Assembly (NCBI GenBank): GCA_963785815.1 | Contig: CAWAWN010000001.1 | Coordinates: 806,001 to 870,000, forward strand | Origin: UBA4742 sp963785815 | Lineage (GTDB): Bacteria > Actinomycetota > Acidimicrobiia > Acidimicrobiales > Acidimicrobilacustridaceae | Direction: 5' to 3' | DNA: 64,000 nt | Shown here: piece after piece, positions 57,388 to 64,000 of the stretch | How the letters are laid out: each line of letters opens with the position of its first letter | Numbering within the stretch: the first letter of the stretch is position 1 | Program-made: the position numbers and the translations under genes | The notes under the pieces: model-generated | What the model was told of the DNA's origin: nothing | Database searches by the model: none | Seen by the model: only the letters and a program-made list of their open reading frames with translations

Positions 57388-57785
57388 GCGGAGATCGGGA
57401 CCTCCACCGGGTCGCCGAGCGGCTCGTCGAGGGGCGGTTCGTCGTGGCCCGAGGCCGAGCGCGGGCCGTGGAGCAGCGCCACCTCCTCGGCCAGGGTCTG
57501 GACCTTCTCCTCGAGGCGTGACACGTGCATGGACAGGTTCACGCACACCACCACCAGGAACACGACGGCCACGCCGAAGACCAGGCTGGCCCCGTAGCTG
57601 ATGCCCACCAGCCGCGACAGGCGGTCGACCAGGGGCCGCAGGACGCCCAGCAGCAGGACGCCCACCCCCACCGCGATCCACAGCAGGGCGTAGCCCTCTG
57701 ACAGCCGCCGCCGTCGGACCACCTCGACGATGAACCCCAACAGCAGCAGGGCGCCCAGCAGCATGACCAGCTCGATGCGCGCCAT
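57345..57785 (-). CDS. DUF2304 family membrane protein
   Basis: 146 residues. Three helices (about 5-20, 33-50, 66-88) and a short coiled-coil (SRLEEKVQTLAEEVALL) are followed by an acidic tail. The block RRRRLSEGYALLWIAVG is typical of DUF2304, a small family found next to dolichol-phosphate-mannose synthase-like GT2 genes in many actinobacteria, as here. It probably helps anchor or assist that enzyme. Stop and start share one base (TGATG) with the upstream GT2 gene. Confidence 0.83.
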   Translation of the reverse strand: MARIELVMLLGALLLLGFIVEVVRRRRLSEGYALLWIAVGVGVLLLGVLRPLVDRLSRLVGISYGASLVFGVAVVFLVVVCVNLSMHVSRLEEKVQTLAEEVALLHGPRSASGHDEPPLDEPLGDPVEVPISAQSVDTSEVGGDPA

Positions 57786-58501
57786 CAGCCAGCCGCCTCG
57801 GCTCGGTGCAGCGGGGCCCGGAAGCGGTGCAGGGCCAGCACCAGCCACAGCCGCAGCAGGTGGTAGCTGGCCAGCACCGACCGCGAGGAGGGCTGGCCGC
57901 CCTGGCGGGCATGCATCTGGACGCCCAGCTCGGTGACCCGCAGCCCCAGGTCACGGGCCAGCAAGAGGGCCTCGACCGTGTCGGACAGGTAGGCGGTCGG
58001 GTAGGCGACGGCGAAGCGGTCGATGGCCTTGGCACTGAAGGCCCGGAACCCGCTGGTGGTGTCGCTGATGGGCACGCCGAGGTAGCGGCTGACCCGCCGC
58101 GACAACAGGTGCATGTTGGTGCGCCGCAGCCGGCCCACGTCGTAGCCGGCGGAGAACCGGGAACCGACCACCAGGTCGGCGCCGCCCTCGGTGACCCCTT
58201 CCACCAGTCGCTTGGCGTCGGCCACCTCGTGCTGGCCGTCGGCGTCGATCTGCACGGCCACGTCGTAGTCGTGCTCGTCGGCATAGCGGAAGCCGGTGCG
58301 CAGGGCGGCGCCCACCCCCAGGTTGAACGGGTGGCTCAACACCACGGCGCCGGCCCGCACGGCGCAGCCCACCGTGTCGTCGCGCGAGCCGTCGTCGACC
58401 ACCAGGACGTCGGCGTCGAGGTGGTCGAGCACCGCGCGCACGACCTGTGCGACGGTCTCCTCCTCGTCGAGGGCCGGGATGATGGCGAGTAGAGCAGCCA
58501 G
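57785..58501 (-). CDS. GT2 family polyprenyl-phosphate sugar transferase (DPM1-like), probable CTG start
   Basis: About 238 residues. The frame up to 58501 gives AALLAIIPALDEEETVAQVV, the first strand and E-E-E of a GT2 enzyme, then LVVDDGSRDDTVG, FNLGVGAALRTGFRYA, QIDADGQHEVAD (the DxD-type site), GSRFSAGYDVGRLRR and SDTTSGFRAFSAKA. It should move a sugar from GDP or UDP to polyprenyl phosphate. No ATG, GTG or TTG exists in this frame upstream of 58441; starting at that GTG would delete the first strand. A CTG at 58501 has GGAG seven bases upstream and gives the normal length. DUF2304 follows directly. Confidence 0.85.
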   Translation of the reverse strand: MAALLAIIPALDEEETVAQVVRAVLDHLDADVLVVDDGSRDDTVGCAVRAGAVVLSHPFNLGVGAALRTGFRYADEHDYDVAVQIDADGQHEVADAKRLVEGVTEGGADLVVGSRFSAGYDVGRLRRTNMHLLSRRVSRYLGVPISDTTSGFRAFSAKAIDRFAVAYPTAYLSDTVEALLLARDLGLRVTELGVQMHARQGGQPSSRSVLASYHLLRLWLVLALHRFRAPLHRAEAAG

Positions 58502-58508
58502 GGGAACG

Positions 58509-58512
58509 CTCC
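58509..58512 (-). promoter_or_regulatory. Ribosome binding site that selects the CTG start
   Basis: GGAG on the minus strand, seven bases before CTG 58501. Most genes here lack such a site, so it is informative. Confidence 0.45.
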
Positions 58513-58560
58513 GGGTGGGACGACCCCCGACCCTACCAACCCGCGCCCGGCGCGGAGCGC

Positions 58561-58566
58561 TACCCT
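58561..58566 (+). promoter_or_regulatory. -10 box of the GT2 gene at 58576
   Basis: TACCCT, nine bases before GTG 58576. Confidence 0.45.
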
Positions 58567-58575
58567 GCTCCCCTC

Positions 58576-59613
58576 GTGCCCCCAGCTGCGTCGGTGCCTC
58601 CCACCCGGGTCTCGGCGGTGATCGTGGCCTACGGACCCGATCCCTGGCTCGGCCGATCGGTGCAGGCCGTGCTGGACTCCACCGGCGTCGAGGCCGACGT
58701 GGTGGTGGTCGACAACGGCGGCACCGAGGGCGCGGTCGACGCCCTGGAGGGCCGGGACCGGGTCACGGTGGTGCGGCCCGGGACCAACGTGGGCTTCGCC
58801 GCGGGCTCGAACCTGGGTGTGGCCGCCTCCACCGGCGAGCTGGTGGCGTTGGTCAACCCCGACGCCCTGGTGGCCCCCGATGCCCTGGCCGAGCTGGCGG
58901 TGGTGGCCCGACGCCCCGAGGTGGCCCTGGCCACCGCCAGCGTGCGCCTGGCCGACCACCCCGATCGCCTCAACTCGGCCGGCAACGACGTGCACTTCCT
59001 GGGCGTGAGCTGGTCGGGGCGCTTCGACGAGCCGGCGGCCGACCACGACCGCCAGGAGCGGGTCACCGCCGCCAGCGGCACCGGCGTGATGGCCCGGCGC
59101 CAGGTGTGGGACGCCCTGGGCGGGCTGGCGGAGGAGCTGTTCGCCTACTACGAGGACGCCGATCTCAGCCTGCGGGCCTGGCAGCGGGGCTGGGAGGTGG
59201 TCTACGTCCCCACCGCCGTGGTCACCCACCGCTACGAGTTCTCCCGCAACCCGGTGAAGTTCCGGCTGCTCGAGCGCAACCGCCTGATCATGGTGCTCAC
59301 CGAGTTCGGACCGCGGCACCTGGCGGTGGTCGCCCCGGCCCTGGCCGTCCTCGAGCTGGCCATGATCGCCTACGCGGCCAGCGACGGCTGGTTGGGGGCC
59401 AAGTTGGGGGCCTACGGCTGGCTGTGGCGGAACCGTCGCTGGCTGCGGCGCCGGCGGCGGGAGCTGCAGCGGGCCCGCGTGGTGCCCGAGCGCGACCTGG
59501 TGTGGCTCTTCGCCGACCACCTCCAACCCGGCAACCTGCCCCCGCCCCAGGCCCTGGTGCCCCTCGACCGGGTCCTGCGGGCCTACTGGCACGCGGTGCG
59601 CCGCGCCATCTGA
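58576..59613 (+). CDS. GT2 family glycosyltransferase, rhamnosyltransferase-like
   Basis: 345 residues. GT-A domain with VSAVIVAYGPDPWLGRSVQAVL, VVVDNGG, NVGFAAGSNLG, ALVNPDAL, ASGTGVMARRQVWDALGGL and YYEDADLSLRAWQRGW, followed by a helical part with hydrophobic stretches (LAVVAPALAVLELAMIAYAAS). This pattern is shared by WbbL-like rhamnosyltransferases. It could use dTDP-L-rhamnose, whose synthesis genes lie 3-5 kb downstream. Leaderless GTG start with TACCCT upstream. It is divergent from the CTG-start GT2. Confidence 0.87.
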   Translation: MPPAASVPPTRVSAVIVAYGPDPWLGRSVQAVLDSTGVEADVVVVDNGGTEGAVDALEGRDRVTVVRPGTNVGFAAGSNLGVAASTGELVALVNPDALVAPDALAELAVVARRPEVALATASVRLADHPDRLNSAGNDVHFLGVSWSGRFDEPAADHDRQERVTAASGTGVMARRQVWDALGGLAEELFAYYEDADLSLRAWQRGWEVVYVPTAVVTHRYEFSRNPVKFRLLERNRLIMVLTEFGPRHLAVVAPALAVLELAMIAYAASDGWLGAKLGAYGWLWRNRRWLRRRRRELQRARVVPERDLVWLFADHLQPGNLPPPQALVPLDRVLRAYWHAVRRAI

Positions 59614-59647
59614 CCGGCCATCGGACCGGCGCGTGGCGGCCATCTCC

Positions 59648-59653
59648 TACGAT
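59648..59653 (+). promoter_or_regulatory. Leaderless-type -10 box of the methyltransferase at 59660
   Basis: TACGAT, six bases before GTG 59660. It lies inside the longer frame that opens at 59633, which argues for the shorter start. Confidence 0.45.
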
Positions 59654-59659
59654 GCCCCC

Positions 59660-60403
59660 GTGCCCGTCGAGCCCGCGCCTGCGCCCGTCCACACCCGCTC
59701 GGCCCTCGAGCTGCTGGCCGCGGCCCGCAGCACCGACGAGCACGGCTACGTCCAGCTCCAGACCATCCCGTACCGCGGCCACCACCTGCTGGCCCAGGCC
59801 GTGCTCGACGTCACCCGACCCGGTGACCGGGTGTTCGAGGGCGGGGTGTCCTCGGGCTACTTCGCCGCCGTGCTGGCCGACGCCGGGCTGCGGGTCGACG
59901 GCCACGAGCTCGACCCCGCGGCCGCGGCCGAGGCCCGACGGGTGTGCGAAGAGGTCTACGTGGGCGACCTCGACGCCTTCGACGCGACCACCCTGCCCCA
60001 CGACTACGAGGTGCTCCTGTTCGGCGACACGCTCGAGCACCTGCCCGACCCCGCCGCCGTGCTGGCCCGGCTGCGCACCCGGTTGAGCCCCGGCGGGCAC
60101 CTGGTGCTGAGCATCCCCAACGTGGCCAACTGGGCCATGCGGGTCGGCCTGCTCGCCGGGCACTTCGACTACACCGACCGGGGCATCCTGGACCGGACCC
60201 ACCTGCGCTTCTACACCCGCCGCACCCTCGTCGAGATGCTGGGCCAGGCCGGCTTCGAGGTCACCCGGCTGCGGGCCACGGTGCCCGTGCCCGCCCTGCG
60301 ATCACCGGGGCCGGCTCGGCTGGCCCACCGCGTGGGCAACGCCTGGCCCTCCCTGTTCGCCTACACCTTCGTGGTCACGGCTCGAGTGGCAGGTCGCTCA
60401 TAG
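59660..60403 (+). CDS. Class I SAM-dependent methyltransferase (Methyltransf_23-like)
   Basis: 247 residues. Motif I is RVFEGGVSSGYFAAVLADAG, then DGHELDPAAAAEARRVC, LLFGDTLEHLPDP, LSPGGHLVLSIPNVANWAMRVGLLAGHF and DRTHLRFYTRRTLVEMLGQAG, the signature of sugar/lipid O-methyltransferases of polysaccharide loci. GTG 59660 is preferred because of its TACGAT box; GTG 59633 adds nine residues. The 3' end overlaps the convergent flippase gene by 29 bp. Its likely role is methylation of a glycan or lipid-linked intermediate. Confidence 0.84.
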   Translation: MPVEPAPAPVHTRSALELLAAARSTDEHGYVQLQTIPYRGHHLLAQAVLDVTRPGDRVFEGGVSSGYFAAVLADAGLRVDGHELDPAAAAEARRVCEEVYVGDLDAFDATTLPHDYEVLLFGDTLEHLPDPAAVLARLRTRLSPGGHLVLSIPNVANWAMRVGLLAGHFDYTDRGILDRTHLRFYTRRTLVEMLGQAGFEVTRLRATVPVPALRSPGPARLAHRVGNAWPSLFAYTFVVTARVAGRS

Positions 60404-61688
60404 CCTCGAGCACGCCTTGGGACGACGCCACCGCGCCGGACCGCGACATCAGCTGCAACTCCACCACCATGGCCACGATGGCGGCCAGCGACCCGGCCAG
60501 GAAGGCGTTCTCGACCCGGGTCACCGGGTCGGTGCCGAAGGGCACCAGCGCCAGCATCACCGCGCAGCCGATCCCCCACCCCACGGCCACGCGCCGCAGG
60601 CCGCCCAGGGCGATGAGGGCCTGGGCCACGGCGGTGGCCACCACGTAGGCGCCGCACGCCGCGGCCAGGATGCCCAGGGTGCGGTCGCTGATGTCGTAGC
60701 TGGGGCCGAACACCAGCGTCATGACCTGCGACCCGACCGTGAACCCGATGACGGTGGCCACCGCGGCCAGCGCCGCCACGATGGCCACCAGCCGCCGCAG
60801 CCCGCGGCGGAACTCCTCGTAGCGCTCCTCGGCCACCAGACCGGACAGCTTGGGGAGGAGCGCGGCCTGGATGGCCTGGAACAGGAAGAAGGGCAGCCGG
60901 GCCACCAGCAGGGCGGCGGTGAACCGGCCCACCTCGGCGCGCTGAGCCGGGGTGGCCAGCAGCTGGACCAGCACGGCCGGGCCGTTGATCAGGGCCAGGG
61001 CCAGCACCGCCGCCACCAGCAGCGAGCCGAGGGCGGCGGAGATCTCGGCCCAGGCGATCTCCGGGCCGGGACGGGCCAGGTCGCGCTGGCCCCAGACCAG
61101 GACCACGGCCATGACGATGGGGCACAGCCCCAGGGTCAGGCCGTACGGGCCGGCGGTCTGCACGCCGGCCACGACCAGTCCCAGGCAGATGGCCAGGCGG
61201 AACACGGCCTCGCCGCCGAGGTAGGTGCCGTAGCGGGCGAAGCGGCCGTTGCCCGAGAAGACGCCCTCCACCAGGTTGGCCACCAGGTAGCCGAGGATGC
61301 CCAGGGCCAGGCCCGCCACCAGCAGGGGCTCCCCCCGGAACAGGCGGTGACTGAGCCAGGGCGACAGGACCGCCACGCCGGCGACGAGCACGCCGGCCAG
61401 CCCCAGCCCGAGCAGCAGCGCCCGACGGACGACCGGACCCCCGCCCAACCCGGCCAGGCGGCGGGTCACCAGCTGGCGGCTCACCTCCTGCTCCAGGGGC
61501 AGGAACACGCCCCCGCCGAACAGGAACACGAGGGCCGACAGCACCGACAGCCCGCCGTACTCCGCCGGTCCCAGCACCCGAGCCGCCACCACCAGGAAGG
61601 CGTAGGCCGCCACCCCGGTGACGACCAGCCCGACGCCCACCGCCACCGTGCCCTCGGGGAACGGGTTGCGATCGCGGAACCCGCCCAT
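60375..61688 (-). CDS. Lipid-linked oligosaccharide flippase (Wzx-like, MOP superfamily)
   Basis: 437 residues with about 13-14 membrane helices. The start MGGFRDRNPFPEGTVAVGVG, ARVLGPAEYGGLSVLSALVFLFG and FLPLEQEVSRQLVTRRLAG are typical of Wzx/RfbX, and the repeat half begins FFLFQAIQAALLPKLSGLVAEERYEEF. It moves undecaprenyl-linked repeat units to the outer face. The locus also has an ABC exporter, so two products or stages are likely. The start ATG 61688 has TAACGT seven bases upstream. No Wzy polymerase is recognised in the window. Confidence 0.87.
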   Translation of the reverse strand: MGGFRDRNPFPEGTVAVGVGLVVTGVAAYAFLVVAARVLGPAEYGGLSVLSALVFLFGGGVFLPLEQEVSRQLVTRRLAGLGGGPVVRRALLLGLGLAGVLVAGVAVLSPWLSHRLFRGEPLLVAGLALGILGYLVANLVEGVFSGNGRFARYGTYLGGEAVFRLAICLGLVVAGVQTAGPYGLTLGLCPIVMAVVLVWGQRDLARPGPEIAWAEISAALGSLLVAAVLALALINGPAVLVQLLATPAQRAEVGRFTAALLVARLPFFLFQAIQAALLPKLSGLVAEERYEEFRRGLRRLVAIVAALAAVATVIGFTVGSQVMTLVFGPSYDISDRTLGILAAACGAYVVATAVAQALIALGGLRRVAVGWGIGCAVMLALVPFGTDPVTRVENAFLAGSLAAIVAMVVELQLMSRSGAVASSQGVLEAMSDLPLEP

Positions 61689-61695
61689 CACCACA

Positions 61696-61701
61696 ACGTT
61701 A
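61696..61701 (-). promoter_or_regulatory. Leaderless-type -10 box of the flippase gene
   Basis: TAACGT on the minus strand, seven bases before ATG 61688; it overlaps the stop codon of the GT2 gene upstream. Confidence 0.45.
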
Positions 61702-62982
61702 GCGGCGGGCGTGCCACCGCTCGGCGAGCACGGTGGGGGCCAGGCGGAGGTAGCCGGCGTAGGCGGACAGGCGCAGGCGCACCATCGAGGCATCCGTCGG
61801 CCGGCCGTCGACCAGCGGGGCGAGCACGTCGCGCCGGGCGTAGCTGAGGGTGGACAGCGGATGGCGCAGCACGGCTCGCCCGGCCAGGGCCAGCGGCGCG
61901 TCCTTGGTCAGGTACAGCAGGCGGTTGCGCTCGACGTGCCAGCGCAGCAGCGGGCTGGCCACACCGGAGCTGGCCGCGTGGCGGTGGCGCACCACCGAGT
62001 CCGGCACGAAGGCGTAGCGCCAACCCCGGGCCCGCCCCCGAGCCGACAGGTCGGTGTCCTCGTAGTAGAGGAAGAACCGCTCGTCGAACAGCCCCACGTC
62101 GGCCAGGTAGGACGGGCGCAGCAGCACCGCCCCGCCCGACCAGGCGTCCAGGGGGACGGGGCGGTCGAACTGGCCCTCGTCGCGCTGGTGGACGCCGCGG
62201 TCCCCGGCGCTGCCGTCGGCCAGCAGCTCGCCACCGGCGCTGTTGATCACGTCGAACGGCGTGCCGCCCAGCGGCACCCCCACCCAGCGCGGGGTCGGTC
62301 CCAGGTCCACCGCGACGGCGCCGGCGGCGCCGGCGAAGCGCGCCGACTTGGCCTCCTCGGCCTCGACCAGCAGCTCCACCCGAGGCGGCGCCTGGCGGGC
62401 GGCCGCGTCGACCGGCACCCGCACCACGGCCGCCGGCGCGGTCGGCTCCACCCGAACGCCGTCCTCCAGACGGGCCCCCAACCCGCCCGAGGCCAGGTGC
62501 ACGCCGGGCCACACGTCCTCGCCGTCCAGGCGTGCGCCCCGCAGGACCACCCCGAAGCGGCGCGGGTCCCAGCGGCGCACCGAGGCCGCCGTCTCCACCT
62601 CCACCTCGACGAAGCCGGGTTCGAAGAGGATCTTGGACTGGACCGCGCCCAGCCCGGCGTCGGTGTCGAGGGTGGCCACCAGGGGGTCGAGCCAGCCGGG
62701 CTCCACGAAGGCGTCGTTGTTGACCAGGGCCACGTAGTCGATGCCGTCCAGGTCGGCCAGGGCCACGTTGTTGGCCCCGAAGCCCCGGTTGGAGCCGGTG
62801 CGGCGCACCTCCACCTGCGGGTGAGCCGCCTCGAGCGCCTCCGCGCTGGCGTCGGTCGAGCCGTTGTCCACCACCACCACCTGCACGGTGGCCTCGGAGC
62901 TGGTGGCCACCAAGGCGTCCACGCAGCGCACCACGTCGTCGCCTCCGTCGTAGTTGAGGACCACCGCCCGCACCAGGCTCAC
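61699..62982 (-). CDS. GT2 family glycosyltransferase with an inserted beta-rich module
   Basis: 427 residues. GT-A motifs VRAVVLNYDGGDDVVRCVDAL, VVVVDNGSTDAS, GSNRGFGANNVALAD, YVALVNNDAFVEPGW, SGGAVLLRPSYLADVGLFDERFFLYYEDTDLSARG and HVERNRLLYL are in order, and the C-terminal helices resemble WbbL. Between about residues 125 and 258, where relatives have a short loop, lies a segment of some 120 residues, VEVETAASVRRWDPRR ... GVPLGGTPFDVINSAG, with many strands. Start GTG 62982. It is probably a rhamnosyl- or mannosyltransferase. Confidence 0.85.
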   Translation of the reverse strand: MSLVRAVVLNYDGGDDVVRCVDALVATSSEATVQVVVVDNGSTDASAEALEAAHPQVEVRRTGSNRGFGANNVALADLDGIDYVALVNNDAFVEPGWLDPLVATLDTDAGLGAVQSKILFEPGFVEVEVETAASVRRWDPRRFGVVLRGARLDGEDVWPGVHLASGGLGARLEDGVRVEPTAPAAVVRVPVDAAARQAPPRVELLVEAEEAKSARFAGAAGAVAVDLGPTPRWVGVPLGGTPFDVINSAGGELLADGSAGDRGVHQRDEGQFDRPVPLDAWSGGAVLLRPSYLADVGLFDERFFLYYEDTDLSARGRARGWRYAFVPDSVVRHRHAASSGVASPLLRWHVERNRLLYLTKDAPLALAGRAVLRHPLSTLSYARRDVLAPLVDGRPTDASMVRLRLSAYAGYLRLAPTVLAERWHARR

Positions 62983-63006
62983 GGCAGGCTCACCTCCGTC
63001 GGGTCA

Positions 63007-63846
63007 TCAGGCCAGCAGCCGGGGGACCAGGCGGGCCAACGTCTCGCGGAAGTCGGGCGCCAGCGGCAGGCCGGCCAGGCGCAGGGCGGCGTTGTCGAGC
63101 ACCGAGTTGGCCGGCCGGGGCGCGGGGCGCTCCGGTTGCAGGTCGGCCGTGGCGATGGGGTGGACGCGGTCGGGGTCCTGGCCGGCCGCGGCCAGGACCG
63201 CTCGGGCGAACTCGTACCACGACACCGCCCCCTGGTTGGTCACGTGGAACAGCCCCGGGCGCCGCTCGACCACCAGCCGCCGGATCACCGCGGCCAGGTC
63301 GTCGGCGAAGGTGGGATGGCCGCGCTGGTCATCCACGAAGGTCAGGGTCTCGTGCTCGCCGGCCAGTCGCAGGATGGTCTTGACCATGTTGGCGCCGTGG
63401 AACCCGCACACCCACGAGGTGCGCACGACGGTGTGCTCGGGGCCCAGCTCGAGCTCGCCCCCGTACTTCGAGCGCCCGTACATCGACACCGGGTTGGGTC
63501 GGTCCCACTCGACGTAGGGCTCGGGCTGGGTGCCGTCGAACACGTAGTCGGTGGAGACCTGGCAGACCGTCGCCCCCACCCGCCGGGCGCCGTCGGCCAG
63601 GTGGCGCACGGCCAGGGCGTTGACCGCCCAGGCCCGGTCCGGATCGGCCTCGTTGGCGTCCACCGCGGTCCACGCCGCCCCGTTCACGATGGCGTCAGGC
63701 GCGACGGTCGTGACCAACCCGAGCACCGCGTCGCGGTCGGCCACGTCGAGCGAGGCGTGGTCGACCGCCACCACGTCGTGGTCTCGGAACACCGCGACCA
63801 GCTCCCGGCCCAGCTGCCCCCCGGCCCCCGTGATCAGGACGCGCAC
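63007..63846 (-). CDS. rfbD: dTDP-4-dehydrorhamnose reductase
   Basis: 279 residues, RmlD. It reduces the 4-keto group of dTDP-4-keto-L-rhamnose with NAD(P)H. It has VLITGAGGQLGRELV (3-17), NGAAWTAVDANEAD, QVSTDYVFDGTQPEPYVE, Y-x3-K in SMYGRSKYGGEL, RTSWVCGFHGANMV and the C-terminal substrate region RPANSVLDN. GTG start at 63846. rmlB (rfbB) lies 21 bp upstream in the same direction, and further rhamnose genes may lie beyond the right edge. Confidence 0.93.
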   Translation of the reverse strand: MRVLITGAGGQLGRELVAVFRDHDVVAVDHASLDVADRDAVLGLVTTVAPDAIVNGAAWTAVDANEADPDRAWAVNALAVRHLADGARRVGATVCQVSTDYVFDGTQPEPYVEWDRPNPVSMYGRSKYGGELELGPEHTVVRTSWVCGFHGANMVKTILRLAGEHETLTFVDDQRGHPTFADDLAAVIRRLVVERRPGLFHVTNQGAVSWYEFARAVLAAAGQDPDRVHPIATADLQPERPAPRPANSVLDNAALRLAGLPLAPDFRETLARLVPRLLA

Positions 63847-63867
63847 GTCAACCCCTGCCCCGGGCGG

Positions 63868-64000
63868 TCATCGGCCCTTCAGTGGTTCCCACCACCAGCG
63901 GTTGTCGCGGTACCAGGCCACCGTGGCCTCGAGGGCCTCGTCCAGCGATCGCTGCCGCTTCCAGCCCAGGGCGGTGATCTTGGCGATGTCCACCGAGTAG
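63868..64000 (-). CDS. rfbB: dTDP-glucose 4,6-dehydratase, C-terminal end only
   Basis: Only the last 43 codons are in the window (the gene continues beyond 64000). They read YSVDIAKITALGWKRQRSL, then ALEATVAWYRDNRWWWEPLK, the characteristic RmlB C-terminus. The enzyme makes dTDP-4-keto-6-deoxyglucose from dTDP-glucose, two steps before RmlD. Stop TGA at 63868-63870. Confidence 0.9.
   Translation of the reverse strand, partial: YSVDIAKITALGWKRQRSLDEALEATVAWYRDNRWWWEPLKGR

Overview
The window looks like chromosomal DNA of a very GC-rich actinobacterium, most likely class Acidimicrobiia (Iamia/Ilumatobacter-like); this is inferred from gene content, not from a marker gene. The supporting signs are coenzyme F420 genes (fbiA, fbiB), the actinobacterial DUF3499 and DUF5719 families, a B12-dependent mutase with its GTPase chaperone, secreted proteins with repeated RLLDTR...GWY modules, and many TANNNT -10 boxes only 5-10 nt before start codons, the architecture of leaderless actinobacterial mRNAs. 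There are 57 protein genes (two cut by the window edges), one weak upstream micro-ORF, no tRNA or rRNA, and no CRISPR array, prophage or insertion sequence. No gap between genes exceeds 300 bp.

Layout. 1-9.5 kb: a CPBP protease (cut), DUF3499, ftsH (frameshifted), a membrane-anchored protein, a thioredoxin-like protein, and a DUF5719 plus giant GT2 pair. 9.5-16.5 kb: a GT4, two GDP-sugar genes (gmd and an RMD-like reductase), an XRE regulator, fbiA-fbiB, a nitronate monooxygenase-like gene, and a small antitoxin/Doc pair with a perfect palindromic operator. 16.4-27.2 kb: a tightly coupled six-gene leftward operon (three GT4s, an anchored protein, a sugar nucleotidyltransferase, an epimerase), then fcl, uxs, ugd and an LCP ligase. 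27.2-36.9 kb: housekeeping metabolism (acyl-CoA dehydrogenase, pabB-pabC, birA divergent from a biotin-dependent carboxylase, an ABC-2 exporter with an RDD protein, a flavoprotein reductase). 37-44.4 kb: a large secreted protein, methylmalonyl-CoA mutase (three frameshifts), meaB and a polytopic membrane protein. 44.4-64 kb: a second polysaccharide block with Wzm/Wzt ABC export, a double-GT4 protein, a lipoprotein, a subtilase, methyltransferases, DUF2142/DUF2304 membrane proteins, three GT2s, a Wzx-type flippase, and rmlD and rmlB (cut).

How they work together. The locus can make GDP-mannose-derived deoxyhexoses, UDP-glucuronate and UDP-xylose, and dTDP-L-rhamnose. At least nine glycosyltransferases would assemble them. 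Products could leave by two routes (ABC transporter and flippase), and an LCP protein could attach a glycan to the cell wall. The carboxylase, its biotin ligase, the mutase and MeaB fit propionyl-CoA to succinyl-CoA metabolism.

The main oddities are four same-sense frameshifts in ftsH and the mutase, each explicable by loss of one GC dinucleotide at a GCGC; a Doc toxin with two changed active-site residues; a three-copy 94-bp repeat after the carboxylase gene; overlapping divergent promoters at birA/carboxylase; a probable CTG start; and an in-frame fusion of two GT4 enzymes across a hairpin linker.
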